Shown here: positions 32,874 to 41,796 of the stretch, in pieces
Layout of the letters: each line of letters begins with the position of its first letter
How positions within the stretch are numbered: the first letter of the stretch is position 1
Notes under the pieces: model-generated
Seen by the model: only the letters and a program-made list of their open reading frames with translations
What the model was told of the DNA's origin: nothing
Database searches by the model: none
Translations under genes and position numbers: made by a program
DNA from: Solirubrobacteraceae bacterium
GTDB taxonomy: Bacteria > Actinomycetota > Thermoleophilia > Solirubrobacterales > Solirubrobacteraceae
Length of the DNA: 64,000 nucleotides
NCBI GenBank assembly: GCA_017882405.1
Contig: JADGPO010000147.1
Location: 1 to 64,000, forward strand
Direction of reading: 5' to 3'

Positions 32874-33587
32874 TCAGTCGAGCAGACCGCGCTCGCGCGC
32901 GTAGCCGACCAGTTCCGCGCGGGTCGTGAGCCCGATCTTCTGCTGGATGTGAGCGCGATGTGACTCCACCGTGCGCACGCTGAGAAACAGTGACGCGGCG
33001 ATCTCGGTGTTCGTATGCCCCAGGGCGATCAGCTTGAGCACCTCGGTCTCGCGCGGCGAGAGGTTGTCCAGCCTGCCGTCCTGCTGCGCAGGCTGAGCGG
33101 CCAGGCGCGCGCCGAGCTGGGGATTGAGATAGGTCTGGCCGCTGGCCGCGAGGAGGACGGCGCTCATCAACTCATCGCCGGCGGCATCCTTGAGGACATA
33201 GCCGACCGCCCCACCGCGCAGCGCCGCGCGGGCAAACGCAGGATCCTCCTGCATCGTCAGCACGACGATCTGAGTCTCGGGCGAGTCGGCGCGCAATTGC
33301 GGGATCGAATCCAGGCTGGAGTCGCCACCCATGTTTAGATCGAGCACGAGAACCTGGGGACGGCAGGCGCGGACCTTCTCGACGACACCGGCAACGTCGC
33401 CGACCTCGGCCAGGACCGTGAACCGTCCGTCTGACTCGAGCAGCACCCTCAGTCCCGAGCGGACCACCTTGTGGTCATCGGCAAGGACGACCGTGATCGG
33501 ATCACTGACCGACGCGTCCGCAGGATTCACGGGCTCGCCGGTATCCGTCGCTCGTCGATCGGGCTCCTCGATGATGCTGGACGACAT
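32874..33587 (-). CDS. NarL/FixJ-family response regulator, partner of the GAF histidine kinase
   Basis: A 237-residue two-domain regulator. The receiver has the acidic pair in VVLADDHKVVRSGLRVLL, phosphoacceptor Asp83 in VLVLDLNMGG and Lys in GYVLKDAAGDELM. The LuxR-type HTH is LSPRETEVLKLIALGHTNTE followed by FLSVRTVESHRAHIQQKIGL. It lies 120 bp downstream of the kinase stop on the same strand. A second, similar regulator is at 36376, so two outputs may share one sensor. Confidence 0.92.
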   Translation of the reverse strand: MSSSIIEEPDRRATDTGEPVNPADASVSDPITVVLADDHKVVRSGLRVLLESDGRFTVLAEVGDVAGVVEKVRACRPQVLVLDLNMGGDSSLDSIPQLRADSPETQIVVLTMQEDPAFARAALRGGAVGYVLKDAAGDELMSAVLLAASGQTYLNPQLGARLAAQPAQQDGRLDNLSPRETEVLKLIALGHTNTEIAASLFLSVRTVESHRAHIQQKIGLTTRAELVGYARERGLLD

Positions 33588-33707
33588 GTCGGGAGTCTAG
33601 GCGGCCACCGGAGCACGGTGACATCGCAGCTGCCACGGCTCCGGTTACGTAGCGATTACTGAATGACCGAGAGCGCCGCCCGGATCGAAGGGGGCGCGGC
33701 ACGACGA

Positions 33708-35426
33708 TCAGCCGGTCGCGTCCAGCGACGGCGGAGCCTCCGAGACGTCCGGTCCGCGACGGCGATGCGCCGCCGGACACGTGAAGCTGATCACCGTACC
33801 CTCGCCCACGGCTGACTGCACCGACAGGCGCGCGCCGAACAACTCGCTTCGCTCCCGCATCCCCATCAGCCCGAAGCCGGCGGTGGTTGCCGACGAGTCG
33901 AAGCCCTGGCCGTCGTCGGAAACGAGGACCCTGATCTGCTGGTCGCGCTCGAGCACCTCAAGCCGAGCACGCCCGGCACCGGCGTGCTTGACCGCGTTGG
34001 TCAGCGCCTCCTGAACAACACGATAGACACCGGTCTCGAGCTCGGGGACCAGCCGCTCACGATGACGATCGTGGTCGAAGGCCAGTTCGATCTCACACTC
34101 GACGTCCAGGCCTGTCCGCCGGACGCGATCGACCAGCGCCAGCAAGGCCGGCTCCAAGCCAAGCTGGTCAAGCGCTGCCGGTCGCAGCTCCGTGATCAGC
34201 GACCGCAGCGAAGTGATGTCGACCTCCAGTTGCTCGAGCGCCTGATCGACCGCCCCGGCCAGCGCGCCAGGATCGCGGCTGCGCCGAGCGCTAGACAGCA
34301 CCAGCCGCAGGTTGCCAAGTGCCTGCAGGGTCTCGTCGTGCAGCTCGCGCGCCCAGCGTCCGCGCTCAGCCTCAGTGGCGGCGACACGCTGGCGCCGTCG
34401 CTCTCCAGCCGCCGATTGGGCAGTGGCCACCGCGGTGGCCGCGCTCGCGGCAAAGGCCTCGAGCAGCCGCTGGTGCTCCGCCGTGAAATCGCCCTCCTGC
34501 AGATGATCGAGAGCGACCAACGCGCCATAAGGGCGATCGCGAAACACCAACGGGACCACCAGACCGTTCTCCGCGGGCAGACCGAGATGACCGATGCCGT
34601 GCTGGTCGAAGCGCGCACGATTGAGCTGGTCAGACAGCCATTGCGTGCGCCCGGCCCGCAGCGCAGCCGCCGCCACCGTGTCGGCCAACGGAACGCTCTG
34701 GCCCAGCAGTCCGGAGGGCAGCTCCCCGGCACCCGCGGCGAGGTCCAGCCGGTCGCCGTCCAGCAGCTCGATGACCAGCATTCGAGCCGACACGAGAGCC
34801 CGCCCACGCTTGGCGACCAACTCCAGGATCGAGTTCAGCTCTGTCTCGCCGCCGAGTGCCCGGGCGATCTGGATCGTCGCATCCAGGGCCTGGACCGTTT
34901 GCACCAGCTGTCGCCGCTGGGCTTCTGAGCCCGAGTACTGCCGGGCGTGACCAATCGCCAGGCCGGCGAAGTCTGCCAGCAGCACCACGGCACGCTCGTC
35001 CTCCTCGCTGAACTCCTCGGCATCCCCCTTCTCGGTCAGGTAGAGATTGCCGTAGGGCTCTCCGTCCACGCAGATCGGCACCCCGAGAAACGAGCTCATG
35101 GGCGGATGGTCGACCGGGAACCCGTAGGAGTAGGCATGGCTGCCCACGTCGGCCACGCGCAGCGGCCGCGGGGTGCGGATCAGCTCGCCGAGGACCCCCC
35201 GGCCGGTCGGGAGCGGGCCGATGAGGCTGCGGGTCTGATCGTCGATGCCCAGCGTGAGAAAGCGGTCGAGCTTCCGGCGCGAGTCATCCAGCACTCCCAG
35301 CGCGGCGTAGCGAGCATCCGTGAGATCACGCGCGGCTTCGAGGACGCGAGCGAGCACGAGCTCGACATCGAGCTTTTCGAGAACGCTGCGAGCGACGGTC
35401 ATGACGCCTTCGGTGACTGGGTCCAT
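33708..35426 (-). CDS. DosS/DevS-like sensor histidine kinase (GAF-GAF-HisKA_3-HATPase)
   Basis: A 572-residue soluble kinase with no membrane helices. GAF1 (about 15-165) contains YGFPVDHPPMSSFLGVPICV and YGNLYLTEK, very like the haem GAF of mycobacterial DosS/DosT, including a His (residue 107) in HPPM. GAF2 spans about 190-335. The phosphoacceptor is His363 in RELHDETLQALGNLRLVLSS (HisKA_3), followed by an N-box (QEALTNAVKHAGAG) and G-box (VSDDGQGFD; GFGLMGMRER). Redox or gas sensing is an inference from this similarity. The response regulator gene follows downstream. Confidence 0.9.
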   Translation of the reverse strand: MDPVTEGVMTVARSVLEKLDVELVLARVLEAARDLTDARYAALGVLDDSRRKLDRFLTLGIDDQTRSLIGPLPTGRGVLGELIRTPRPLRVADVGSHAYSYGFPVDHPPMSSFLGVPICVDGEPYGNLYLTEKGDAEEFSEEDERAVVLLADFAGLAIGHARQYSGSEAQRRQLVQTVQALDATIQIARALGGETELNSILELVAKRGRALVSARMLVIELLDGDRLDLAAGAGELPSGLLGQSVPLADTVAAAALRAGRTQWLSDQLNRARFDQHGIGHLGLPAENGLVVPLVFRDRPYGALVALDHLQEGDFTAEHQRLLEAFAASAATAVATAQSAAGERRRQRVAATEAERGRWARELHDETLQALGNLRLVLSSARRSRDPGALAGAVDQALEQLEVDITSLRSLITELRPAALDQLGLEPALLALVDRVRRTGLDVECEIELAFDHDRHRERLVPELETGVYRVVQEALTNAVKHAGAGRARLEVLERDQQIRVLVSDDGQGFDSSATTAGFGLMGMRERSELFGARLSVQSAVGEGTVISFTCPAAHRRRGPDVSEAPPSLDATG

Positions 35427-35559
35427 GGGGCTGAGGATCCTCCGCGAAATCCTGACTCAGCGAGCCAACAAACGCGACTTGGGACCGTAACCATAACGCG
35501 CTCCTTTTCTTGGCAGGTACAGACTCCTCGCCACACGCCGGCGAAGGCGACGCCGCCGG

Positions 35560-35758
35560 CTAGACCCGCGAGCCCTCGTCCGCGTGAGCCTCATGCCGGC
35601 GGAGGCGCTCCCCGCGCTGTCGAGCCACGTCGGGCGCCGGCACCACCATCACCGGGCAGTCAGCGTGACCCAGCACCCCGCGCGACACGCTCCCCAAGGA
35701 GGACGGACTTCACGCCGGTCAGGCCGCGACCACCCTCGTAGCAGATCAGGCTCTTCAT
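35560..35758 (-). pseudogene. Universal stress protein remnant, ends only
   Basis: From ATG 35758 the first codons give MKSLICYEGG, the first strand of a USP, joined directly to RGLTGVKSVLLG. After one frameshift it continues SVSRGVLGHADCPVMVVPAP, the C-terminal nucleotide loop and last strand. The intact paralogue at 50081 carries the matching SRGLTGVKSLLLGSVSHAVI. About 100 residues between the two ends are missing and the junction lies between glycine codons. Confidence 0.75.
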
Positions 35759-35793
35759 AGTCTCGCCAGCGTACGGCTGCCCGCAGCCGACAT

Positions 35794-35807
35794 CATCCGT
35801 AGCCGCC
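35794..35807. promoter_or_regulatory. Candidate operator CATCCGTAGCCGCC
   Basis: A variant of the CATCCGTRG motif, 71 bp upstream of the USP gene at 35878. An AAAGGAGAAG ribosome site follows further down, so the motif is in the promoter region. Confidence 0.45.
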
Positions 35808-35877
35808 CCCGATCGTTCACCCGGGCAGGGCGCCACGGCCCCGAGTCCGGAATCCTCATCGCCAAAGGAGAAGCGGG

Positions 35878-36354
35878 ATGTTCACGAACATCGTCTGGGC
35901 CACCGACGGATCAGCGCATGCCGACCGTGCGCTGGAATACGCGTTGCGGATCGCTGACCACGAACACGCTCGGCTGCAGGTCGTGCACATCGTCGAGAGG
36001 TTCGCCGCCGGCCGTACCGCTGGGCAGAACACCAATCTGAACGAGGAGGAGATCGACAACAAGATCCGCGCGCAGGCGCGCAGAGCCAGTGCCGACCACG
36101 GCGTCAAGTGCTTCCTGCACATGACGGCCGGCAACGCGAGCAACGTCGCCGGACGCATCGCTGAGATCGCCGCCGAGACGGATGCCGATCTCATCGTCGT
36201 CGGAACCCGGGGCCGCTCGGCGCTTGGCGGCCTGGTACTGGGCAGCGTCACCCAGCGTCTCCTGCACATCGCCGGCCGTCCCGTCCTGGCGGTGCCTCCG
36301 GCCAAGCAGCCCGAGGCGCTCCCCGAGTCCGAGATCTTGGTCGCGACGCTGTGA
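35878..36354 (+). CDS. Universal stress protein, single domain
   Basis: A 158-residue USP close to the one at 30969: [20 protein letters not shown] at the start, an insertion with NTNLNEEEIDNKI, and the ATP loop [20 protein letters not shown] followed by TQRLLHIAGRPVLAVPP. The glycine motif is complete. AAAGGAGAAG precedes the start. It is monocistronic, convergent with the second response regulator. Confidence 0.92.
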   Translation: MFTNIVWATDGSAHADRALEYALRIADHEHARLQVVHIVERFAAGRTAGQNTNLNEEEIDNKIRAQARRASADHGVKCFLHMTAGNASNVAGRIAEIAAETDADLIVVGTRGRSALGGLVLGSVTQRLLHIAGRPVLAVPPAKQPEALPESEILVATL

Positions 36355-36375
36355 CGCGCGGCGATCCGCGACGGC

Positions 36376-37002
36376 TCAGAGCTCCGGAGGCGACTCCAGC
36401 AGGCCGTGCTCGCGCGCGTAGGCGACGAGCTCGGCGCGCGTGCTGCGTCCCGACTTCTGCTGAATGTGCGCACGGTGAGACTCCACCGTGCGGACGCTGA
36501 GATAGAGCTGCTGCGAGATCTCGGCGTTGGTGTGACCCAGGGCCACCAGCTTGAGAACCTCAACCTCACGCTCGCTGAGATTGTCCGGCGGACCCGGTGG
36601 CGTCTCCGGCGCAGCAGCGATCAGCCCGCCCAGCTGCGGGTTGAGATAGCGCTCACCCCGCACCGCGGCCTGCACCGCATCCACCAGCTCGCGGTCGGCC
36701 GCCTCCTTGAGCACAAACCCCAACGCGCCCGCCCGCAGCGCCTCGCGCGCAAACCGCGGCTCGTCCTCCATCGTCAGCACGACGATTGCCGTCGCCGCAG
36801 AGGCCTCCAGCATCCGCGGGATCGCCGCCAATGTCGAGCCCCCCGGCATGCTCAGATCAAGCACGAGCACTCGCGGCTTATAGGCCAGAACCTTGCGCAC
36901 CGCCTCCTCTACCTCGCCGGCCTCAGCCACCACCTCAAACCCGGCCTCAGCCTCCAGCAATGCGCGCAGCGCGCTGCGCACGATCGTGTGATCATCTGCC
37001 AA
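36376..37002 (-). CDS. Second NarL-family response regulator
   Basis: Receiver plus LuxR HTH, highly similar to the regulator at 32874: ADDHTIVRSALRALLEAEAG, phosphoacceptor Asp in VLVLDLSMPGG, Lys in GFVLKEAADREL, and HTH LSEREVEVLKLVALGHTNAE with LYLSVRTVESHRAHIQQKSG. The only start in frame is a TTG at 37002, which begins inside the first strand (the preceding in-frame codons TTIV would complete it). No ATG or GTG exists before an in-frame TAG. Either an unusual start or an upstream mutation is implied. It has no adjacent kinase of its own. Confidence 0.85.
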   Translation of the reverse strand: MADDHTIVRSALRALLEAEAGFEVVAEAGEVEEAVRKVLAYKPRVLVLDLSMPGGSTLAAIPRMLEASAATAIVVLTMEDEPRFAREALRAGALGFVLKEAADRELVDAVQAAVRGERYLNPQLGGLIAAAPETPPGPPDNLSEREVEVLKLVALGHTNAEISQQLYLSVRTVESHRAHIQQKSGRSTRAELVAYAREHGLLESPPEL

Positions 37003-37123
37003 GACGATCGTGGTGCGCGGCGGGCTCTCGACAGAGTCAGCGATGACGGGAAACTAGCGCCTGCGCGCACTGGCTGCGTGACGACAGACCCGACCCGGAT
37101 CAGTGCGGTTGGCGGCCACCAGG

Positions 37124-37138
37124 CCGGGGTTTCCCCGG
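37124..37138. promoter_or_regulatory. Perfect palindrome between response regulator and USP genes
   Basis: CCGGGG-TTT-CCCCGG lies about 120 bp upstream of the response regulator start and about 97 bp upstream of the divergent USP gene at 37235. It is a candidate shared operator, different in sequence from the CATCCGTRG motif. Confidence 0.4.
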
Positions 37139-37234
37139 ATGGCGCGATCAGAACTTGGCTGCAGGCTCTGCGTAGGGCCGCCGGCCACGCCGCTGGCGGC
37201 CCGTCAGATCAAACGACCTCACCGGAGGAGCACC

Positions 37235-38128
37235 ATGTTCAACCAGACGATCGTCGGCATCGACAGCCGCTCCGGCGGAGCGGACGCGCTGGCGCTGGCC
37301 AGGCAGCTCACCGCCCATGACGGTCAACTCGTGCTCGCCAACGTCTACATCGCGAGCCAGCTGCCGGGGCGAGACTCGACCGGGATCTTCCATGCCGGAG
37401 TGCGACGAGAATCACAGGAGCTGCTCGAGGCGGCCGCCGCTGAGGCTGGTGTGACGGCGCGGCTGGAGGCCGTCAACTCGCCGTTCGTCGGTCGCGGTCT
37501 GCACGAGCTTGCCGAGGATCTGCACGCCGACCTGCTGGTGGTGGGTTCCTCCGGTCGTGGCCTGCTGGGTCGCGTCCTCCTGGGCGACGACCTCCGCGGA
37601 GCCCTGACGGCAGCACCCTGCGCCCTGGCGGTCGCTCCCAGCGGCTATGCGCAGCGCAGTGCGATCGTGGACGAGATCGGCGTCGGCTACGACGGTTCGC
37701 GTGAGAGCCGGCGCGCTCTGGCTGTCGCCAGCGAGCTGGCTCGAGAGCGGCACGCCCGCCTGTCGGTGTTCGAGGCGGTGTCGCTGCCGGTCGGACGCTT
37801 TGCCGGCGCGCGCCACCCCAGCAAGGAGACGCTCGAGTCCGAGCTGGCGCAGGCTCGCGAACGTCTGGCGGCGCTGGGCGACGTCGAAGTGCACGCCGCC
37901 TACGGCGATCCCGTCGAGGAGCTCGCGCTCTACGGAGCATCGGTCGACTTGCTGATCGTCGGCTCGCGCGGGTACGGCCCGCTCGGCCGCATGCTGCACG
38001 GTCACACCTCGCTCAGTCTGGCACGCAGCGCACGATGCCCACTGATGGTCGTCCCCCGCGCGATTGGACCCGACGCCCGGCCAGCCGTCGCCGACGATCA
38101 GCCGGCCGTGGCCACAACGACGAGCTAG
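37235..38128 (+). CDS. Universal stress protein, tandem two-domain
   Basis: A 297-residue protein with two Usp domains. The start is fixed by CCGGAGGAGCACC before ATG 37235. Domain 1 opens MFNQTIVGIDSRSGGADALA and carries LLVVGSSGRGLLGRVLLGDD (last position Asp rather than Ser/Thr). Domain 2 starts IGVGYDGSRESRRALAVASE and ends DLLIVGSRGYGPLGRMLHGH followed by TSLSLARSARCPLMVVPR. The glycine motif is largely complete in both. Divergent from the second response regulator. Confidence 0.92.
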   Translation: MFNQTIVGIDSRSGGADALALARQLTAHDGQLVLANVYIASQLPGRDSTGIFHAGVRRESQELLEAAAAEAGVTARLEAVNSPFVGRGLHELAEDLHADLLVVGSSGRGLLGRVLLGDDLRGALTAAPCALAVAPSGYAQRSAIVDEIGVGYDGSRESRRALAVASELARERHARLSVFEAVSLPVGRFAGARHPSKETLESELAQARERLAALGDVEVHAAYGDPVEELALYGASVDLLIVGSRGYGPLGRMLHGHTSLSLARSARCPLMVVPRAIGPDARPAVADDQPAVATTTS

Positions 38129-38482
38129 CCATTACAAGCCGGCGCTGAGGTTTCGAGGCGCTCAACGCGCGGAGCCTGCGCCAGCACCGGCGGGCTCTTC
38201 GTCGAGGAGGTGCCTCGGGACCCTGCCGGTCGCCTGCAGCGCCACGAGCATGCACCGGTGTCCGGCGGTAGACGAGGTTGGCGGGTTGGCGCGCGTCTCG
38301 CGATACGCCGGCGACTCCCCCCCGATGCCCTGTCCCGGCAGCTCGTGGACCTGGGAGGGCAGTAACAGCTCCCCCGGCGTCACCCCCTGGACCGATGGTC
38401 GCATCCGTAGTTCATCCGTCAGGAGCGGCCGATCCGTGCGGATGAGCTGCGAGGGCCGCGGAGCGATAGTTCGGCGATAGCC
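38129..38482. other. 354-bp gap without a convincing gene
   Basis: Neither strand shows a reading frame with recognisable protein features. The right half contains three ATCCGT elements (38402-38443) ahead of the ABC exporter operon. A leftward frame ending at 38162 is open but has no family resemblance. Confidence 0.5.
38402..38443. promoter_or_regulatory. Cluster of three ATCCGT motifs upstream of the ABC exporter
   Basis: CATCCGTAG (38402-38410), CATCCGTC (38413-38420) and the inverted ATCCG-TG-CGGAT (38432-38443) lie within 42 bp, ending 40 bp before the GTG at 38483. The spacing and inverted half-sites are compatible with a dimeric regulator. Confidence 0.45.
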
Positions 38483-39475
38483 GTGTTCGACCCTGCTGAC
38501 ATCGAGGACACCTCGGGAGTCGCTGCTGCGACGAGGCCGTCTCCCGTGCTCGAATGCGTTGGACTGAGCAAGCGCTTCGGCGAGCTTGATGCTGTCCGCG
38601 CTGTCAGCTTCACGATTGCCGAGGGAGAGACATACGGCCTTCTCGGTCCCAACGGCGCCGGCAAGACGACGACGATCTCGATGGTGTGCGGGCTCCTGGA
38701 GCCCGATGCGGGCGAGGTGACGGTCGTTGGTCGCCCGCTGACGACTCGGAGCGTCGCCGCCAAGGCAGCGATCGGCTACGTCCCCCAGGAGTTGGCGATC
38801 TACCCCGATCTCAGCGCCCGCGAGAATCTCCGCTTCTTCGCACGGCTGTACGGGCTGGCGCCGGACGCGGCGGGTGCTCGAGTTGACGAGGTGCTGGCGG
38901 TGATCGGTCTGACGGATCGGGCCGACGAGCAGACGAAGAACTTCTCTGGCGGGATGCAGCGCCGGTTGAACATCGGCATCGGGCTGCTGCACCGGCCGCG
39001 GCTGCTGATCCTCGACGAGCCGACCGTCGGTGTCGATCCGCAGAGCCGCAACGCGATCCTCGAGAGCGTCGAGCGTCTATCGGGCGAGGGCATGGCCGTG
39101 CTCTACACGACGCACTACATGGAGGAGGCCGAGCGACTGTGTGACCGGATCGGCATCGTTGACCTCGGGGAGCTCAAGGCAGAAGGAACGCGGCACGAGC
39201 TGGTCGGGCTCGTCGGTGAGCACGACCAGGTATCGCTCGAGGGGGTCGGCGATCTCGCCGCGGCGGCGCAGGCATGTCAGGCGCTTGCCGCGGTACGTGC
39301 GGCGAGCGTCGAGGGTGGCAGCGTCCAGCTGATCGTCGATGGTGCGCGCACCGTGCTCCCGCAGCTGCTGCGCGTCGCCGCCGATACGGGCGTCTCCGTG
39401 AGCGCCGTCGAGGTGCGCGAGCCCGACCTGGAGGCGGTCTTCCTCCATCTGACGGGGAAGGGCCTTCGTGATTGA
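38483..39475 (+). CDS. ABC transporter ATP-binding protein (drug exporter type)
   Basis: A 330-residue ATPase with Walker A GPNGAGKTTT, Q-loop in GYVPQELAIYPDLSAREN, signature FSGGMQRRLNIGIG, Walker B LLILDEPTVGVDP and H-loop TTHYMEEAERLCDR. It has the DrrA-type C-terminal domain ending VREPDLEAVFLHLTGK. It starts at GTG 38483 downstream of three ATCCGT motifs and is followed after 3 bp by two ABC-2 permease genes. Confidence 0.92.
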   Translation: MFDPADIEDTSGVAAATRPSPVLECVGLSKRFGELDAVRAVSFTIAEGETYGLLGPNGAGKTTTISMVCGLLEPDAGEVTVVGRPLTTRSVAAKAAIGYVPQELAIYPDLSARENLRFFARLYGLAPDAAGARVDEVLAVIGLTDRADEQTKNFSGGMQRRLNIGIGLLHRPRLLILDEPTVGVDPQSRNAILESVERLSGEGMAVLYTTHYMEEAERLCDRIGIVDLGELKAEGTRHELVGLVGEHDQVSLEGVGDLAAAAQACQALAAVRAASVEGGSVQLIVDGARTVLPQLLRVAADTGVSVSAVEVREPDLEAVFLHLTGKGLRD

Positions 39476-39478
39476 TCG

Positions 39479-40627
39479 ATGCGCCCGGCGCTGGTCATCC
39501 TCGGCAAGGATCTGCGCCAGCGATTGCGCGATCGCTCCGCCCTGCTCGTGGCGATCGTCGTTCCGCTCGTCCTCGCATCGATCTTCGGCCTGATCTTCCA
39601 CAATGCGGTCGGCGGCCGGATCGCGTTCAGGTTCGGCATCGTCGATCAGGATCACGGCCCGGCGGCGCAGGCATTGACCTCGGCGCTCGGGCCGCTCCAG
39701 CGCGACGGCTTGCTCACGATCGTACGCGAGCCGACGCTCGCCGCCGGCCGCAGCGCAGCAGACCAGGACAGGGTGTCTGCCACCTTCGTCGTCGGACCCG
39801 GGTTCTCGGCAGCGATCGGCCAGGGTCGGCCCGCGACTCTCCAGGTGCTGGGCAGCGTCGATTCGTCGATCGGTGCTCAGGTCGCTCAGGCGATCGCGCG
39901 ATCGTATGCCGACCGGGTCGACACCGCTCGGATCGTCGCGGCCGCCACCCACGGACGGGTCAGCCAGGGTAGCTTCGCCACGCTGCCGACGCCGATCTCG
40001 CTCGCGGACATCTCGACCAAGAGCCGGCAACTCGACGCCGGCACGTTCTATGCCGCGGGCATGGCGGTGTTCTTCCTGTTCTTCACCGTCCAGCTCGGAA
40101 TCTCGAGCATCCTCGAGGAACGTCGCGACGGCACGCTGGCGCGGATGCTCGTCGCGCCGATCCACCGCAGCGCGATCCTCGTCGGCAAGCTGCTGACCAG
40201 TCTCGTGCTCGGGTTTGTGAGCATGGGCGTGCTCGCGGTCGCGACCCACTTCCTGCTCTCCGCCCACTGGGGGAACATCCTCGGCGTCGCGCTCCTGATC
40301 GCGGCCGGGGTGCTTGCGGCCACAGCGGTGATGACCCTGGTGGCGACGCTCGCTCGCACGCCCGATCAGGCGCAATCCTGGCAGAGCATGGTCGCGCTCG
40401 TACTCGGCATGCTCGGCGGGACCTTCTTCCCCGTCGCCCAGGCCGGGGGGGTGCTCGCGGCGGCCAGCCTCGCCACGCCGCAGGCATGGTTCCTGCGCGG
40501 GATCGAGAACATGACCGGAGGCGCAGGACCGAGTGCGGTCCTCGGCCCGGTCGCGGCGATCCTGGCGTTCGCGCTCATCACCGGGTCGCTGGCATTCCTG
40601 CGTCAAGGCAGGCTGGTGGCGCGATGA
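39479..40627 (+). CDS. ABC-2 type permease, subunit 1
   Basis: A 382-residue YhfP/LinK-type permease: N-terminal helix (ALLVAIVVPLVLASIFGLIF), a large extracytoplasmic loop of about 150 residues, then five to six C-terminal helices (MAVFFLFFTVQLGISSILEE with the conserved EERRDGTLARMLVAPI coupling segment; ILGVALLIAAGVLAATAVMT). It pairs with the next permease, with which it overlaps by 4 bp, to form a heterodimeric export channel. Confidence 0.9.
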   Translation: MRPALVILGKDLRQRLRDRSALLVAIVVPLVLASIFGLIFHNAVGGRIAFRFGIVDQDHGPAAQALTSALGPLQRDGLLTIVREPTLAAGRSAADQDRVSATFVVGPGFSAAIGQGRPATLQVLGSVDSSIGAQVAQAIARSYADRVDTARIVAAATHGRVSQGSFATLPTPISLADISTKSRQLDAGTFYAAGMAVFFLFFTVQLGISSILEERRDGTLARMLVAPIHRSAILVGKLLTSLVLGFVSMGVLAVATHFLLSAHWGNILGVALLIAAGVLAATAVMTLVATLARTPDQAQSWQSMVALVLGMLGGTFFPVAQAGGVLAAASLATPQAWFLRGIENMTGGAGPSAVLGPVAAILAFALITGSLAFLRQGRLVAR

Positions 40628-41784
40628 AGGTGCTCACGATCGCCGCCAACGACGTGCGACGGCTGCTGCGCTGGCGAGCCAACCTCTTCTTCCTGTTCGT
40701 GCTGCCGATGCTCATCATCCTGCTGCTGGGGGCGGCCTTCGGTGGTTCCCAGAGAGCGAAAATCGGAGTGGTCAACCGCGATCGCAGCACGCTGTCGCGG
40801 CAGTTCGTCGGCGCGCTCCGCCAGCACCCGTCCACCACAGTGCTGCGCTACGGCAATCCCGCGGCACTTCAGCAGGCGGTCGCTCACGGGCGCGTCGACG
40901 CCGGGCTCTTGGTTCCCGCCGACTACGGCTCACGGCTGCAGCAGGGCGCCCGCGTGACGCTCGGGTACTTCGCCCGTCCGAACTCCGTCGCCCAGCAACT
41001 GCGGCTGACGGCACAATCGGTCGCCGCCGACCAGAGCCGGCTGATCGCCGCCGCCCAGGTGCTGCAGCGGCAACTGAAGATCAGCTTCACCGACGCGCTC
41101 GCGCGAGCGCAGGTGCAGAGCGCCGCAACATCCCGAGTGCGGGCGACCCTGACCGACCCCAACGGCCGCGCCTACACCAACGTCGCCGGCCGGTTCGACT
41201 CCGGCGCGAGCACCCAGTTGCTGCTCTTCGTCTTCCTCACCTCGCTGACCGCCTCCGCGTTCGTCATCGAGACCCGCCGCCTCGGCATCGCCCGCCGGAT
41301 CCTGTCGACCCCCACCTCGGCCGGGACGCTCGTCGCGGGACAGCTGCTCGGGCGCCTCGCGGTCGCGCTCGTTCAAGCGCTCATCATCGTCCTGGGGTCG
41401 ATGATCTTCTTCGGCGTCAACTGGGGCGATCCGCTCGGCACCGCCGCCGTTGTCCTGTCGTTCTGCCTGGTGGGTACAGGAGCCGCCGTGCTCGTCGGCG
41501 CCCTCTGCTCCACCGCGCAGCAGGCTCAGCCGATCGGCTATCTCCTGGGGCTCGGCCTGGCAGCGCTCGGAGGCTCGATGGCCCCGCTCGAGGTCTTCCC
41601 CAGTACAGCCAGGACGATCGCGCACATCACGCCCCACGCCTGGGCCAACGATGCCTTCTCCAAGCTTCTTCAACACGGAGGCGACCTCATCACGGTTCTC
41701 CCGCAGGTCGGCGTCCTGCTCGGCTTCGCCCTCGCCGCCATCACAATCGCGGTGTGGCAGATGCGGCGCACGCTCGCCGCCTGA
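40624..41784 (+). CDS. ABC-2 type permease, subunit 2
   Basis: A 386-residue permease starting at an ATG that overlaps the previous stop. Same architecture as its neighbour: N-terminal helix (LFFLFVLPMLIILLLGAAFG), long external domain (about 50-190), then LLLFVFLTSLTASAFVIETR with RLGIARRILSTPTSAGTL as the coupling segment and several helices to the C-terminus. With the ATPase it completes an ABC exporter inside the stress island. Confidence 0.9.
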   Translation: MKVLTIAANDVRRLLRWRANLFFLFVLPMLIILLLGAAFGGSQRAKIGVVNRDRSTLSRQFVGALRQHPSTTVLRYGNPAALQQAVAHGRVDAGLLVPADYGSRLQQGARVTLGYFARPNSVAQQLRLTAQSVAADQSRLIAAAQVLQRQLKISFTDALARAQVQSAATSRVRATLTDPNGRAYTNVAGRFDSGASTQLLLFVFLTSLTASAFVIETRRLGIARRILSTPTSAGTLVAGQLLGRLAVALVQALIIVLGSMIFFGVNWGDPLGTAAVVLSFCLVGTGAAVLVGALCSTAQQAQPIGYLLGLGLAALGGSMAPLEVFPSTARTIAHITPHAWANDAFSKLLQHGGDLITVLPQVGVLLGFALAAITIAVWQMRRTLAA

Positions 41785-41796
41785 ACAGTCGCCACC

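Noticed and set aside
39077..40606. A 509-codon antisense frame over the ABC exporter
   Set aside because: Low-complexity Arg/Asp/His-rich sequence without domains; the plus strand encodes clear ATPase and permease subunits.
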